Below, one piece after another: positions 63,129-64,000 of a stretch of 64,000 nt of DNA. Each line of letters opens with the position of its first letter. The first letter of the stretch is position 1. The notes below the pieces were generated by a model. That model was not told the DNA's origin. It was given only the letters and a program-made list of their open reading frames with translations, and searched no databases. Source of the DNA: Magnetococcus marinus MC-1 (lineage in GTDB: Bacteria > Pseudomonadota > Magnetococcia > Magnetococcales > Magnetococcaceae); NCBI RefSeq assembly GCF_000014865.1, contig NC_008576.1, positions 1,765,501 to 1,829,500 on the forward strand, given 5' to 3'. Position numbers and translations under genes: made by a program.

Positions 63129-64000
63129 ATGGATAGCATACGCATACAGACAGAGGATTTTTCGGCGCAGGATGAAGTGGATGCCCTGCTCAAAGCCAAT
63201 CCTAAAATTGGTGGGGTGGTCACTTTTTTGGGTACCGTGCGCGATTTTACCTCATCCGACGCTGTGACCGCGCTGGAGCTGGAACACTACCCAGGTATGA
63301 CCGAACGGGAGCTTGAGCGCATTGTGGCAGCCGCCCACGCCCAGTTTCCTGTCGAGGCGATTCGGGTGATTCACCGGGTTGGTTATCTGGAGGTGGGACA
63401 AAATATTGTTCTGGTGATTGCCGCTGGGCGTCACCGGGCCGAATCGTTTGAAGCCTGCCGCTATGTGATCGACCATTTAAAGGTACGTGCAACCTTGTGG
63501 AAAAAAGAGATCTCCCCCAGTGGTTCGCGCTGGGTAGAGAGCTGCCCCGGTTGCGAGGCCGCAGCCAGCCAATGGGCCGATCTTAAACAAGGGGCCAAAC
63601 ATACCCACGCCGTAAGCGCGGTTGAGGCAGACCATCACCACCACGGCGACCATCAGCACGGCGACCATCAGCACGGCGGCGGCCCGCAACATGGCCATGC
63701 TGAGCATCGGGATCATGGGGCGGCGGTGGCCAGTTGGCCTGGATTGCGGGTGGGGATCGTTACCCTGTCGGATAGCCGTACCCTGGCAACGGATAAAAGC
63801 GGTGATGCCCTTGAGGGCGCGGTGTTGAGCTATGGGGGGCGGGTGGTGCAACGCACCCTGTTGGCCGATGATCAGGCGGTGCTGGCGGCTTGTCTCTGTA
63901 CATGGGCCGATGAGCAGGGGGTGGATGTGATTTTGACCACCGGGGGCACCGGTCCCAGCCCTCGGGATATTACCCCAGAAGCCACCCGTCAGGTGTGCAA
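63129..64000 (+). CDS. MoaE-MoaB/MogA fusion with histidine-rich linker, partial
   Basis: The frame is open from ATG 63129 to the right edge (290 residues, C-terminus missing). Residues 1-150 are MoaE, the large subunit of molybdopterin synthase: GVVTFLGTVRDF, HRVGYLEVGQNIV, HRAESFEACRYVIDHLK (K118) and LWKKEISPSGSRWVE (K125/K126). A CPGC pair (C139, C142) follows. Residues 158-196 hold 14 histidines in a Gly/Asp/Gln-rich linker. From about residue 206 a MoaB/MogA domain begins: VGIVTLSDSRTLATDKSGD and LTTGGTGPSPRDITPEAT, the molybdopterin-binding and adenylylation signature. The two steps of molybdenum cofactor synthesis, sulfur insertion and adenylylation, would thus sit in one chain. The histidines suggest metal binding (inference). 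Confidence 0.9.
   Translation, partial: MDSIRIQTEDFSAQDEVDALLKANPKIGGVVTFLGTVRDFTSSDAVTALELEHYPGMTERELERIVAAAHAQFPVEAIRVIHRVGYLEVGQNIVLVIAAGRHRAESFEACRYVIDHLKVRATLWKKEISPSGSRWVESCPGCEAAASQWADLKQGAKHTHAVSAVEADHHHHGDHQHGDHQHGGGPQHGHAEHRDHGAAVASWPGLRVGIVTLSDSRTLATDKSGDALEGAVLSYGGRVVQRTLLADDQAVLAACLCTWADEQGVDVILTTGGTGPSPRDITPEATRQVC

Noticed and set aside
1-64000. CRISPR arrays, prophage, complete insertion sequences, rRNA operons and magnetosome genes
   Set aside because: I looked for direct repeats with spacers, integrase or terminase motifs, DDE transposases, rRNA signatures and mam-type motifs and saw none. The only repeat array is the coding one in the PopZ-like gene.

Overview
The window reads as ordinary bacterial chromosome with dense genes on both strands, moderately high G+C and almost no mobile DNA. 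Several features point to a deep-branching alphaproteobacterium. There is a PopZ-like gene directly before valS, a 180-kDa-type NAD-glutamate dehydrogenase, an elongator tRNA-Met of alphaproteobacterial type, and many Hpt/receiver/GGDEF signalling proteins. The style fits the magnetotactic cocci (Magnetococcus-like), but no magnetosome gene is present, so this assignment is inference.

Left part (1-27 kb). A minus-strand protein with five internal repeats and a C-terminal formylglycine-generating-enzyme-like domain runs off the left edge. It is followed by a stand-alone dihydrolipoyl dehydrogenase, a methyltransferase, a glycosyltransferase-like protein, the large NAD-glutamate dehydrogenase and a DUF465 protein. 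An 800-bp gene-free stretch carries two palindromes and leads into a lone transposase-type helix-turn-helix protein. Next come tex-yheU, a DUF2157/GDYXXLXY membrane pair, a B12-binding-type radical SAM protein, yejEF without yejAB, a receiver-Hpt protein and an MdlAB-type heterodimeric ABC exporter.

Middle (27-40 kb). A cell-wall block (mltB, rlpA, dacC) and a Bcp peroxiredoxin precede a PopZ-family gene whose acidic linker has grown into roughly 65 copies of an 8-residue repeat. Housekeeping genes valS, nadC, birA and coaX follow, then a membrane SPOR protein and tRNA-Met.

Right part (41-64 kb). A complete chemosensory operon (MCP, CheB, CheR-TPR, CheA-REC, lone REC, Hpt-REC-REC-GGDEF, CheW, CheW-like) has no flagellar genes and carries its own diguanylate cyclase. 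It therefore probably drives c-di-GMP signalling in the manner of Wsp-type systems. After it come an unrecognised 725-residue protein, a di-haem cytochrome c peroxidase translationally coupled to a sensor kinase, a PhoBR-like pair, a TviB-type UDP-sugar dehydrogenase and a Gfo/Idh/MocA oxidoreductase. The window ends inside a gene that fuses MoaE to a MoaB/MogA domain through a histidine-rich linker.

The most noteworthy items are the giant-linker PopZ, the MoaE-His-MoaB fusion and the chemosensory/c-di-GMP operon. All coordinates and motifs were read by eye. Family names rest on recognised motifs and layout, not on database searches.
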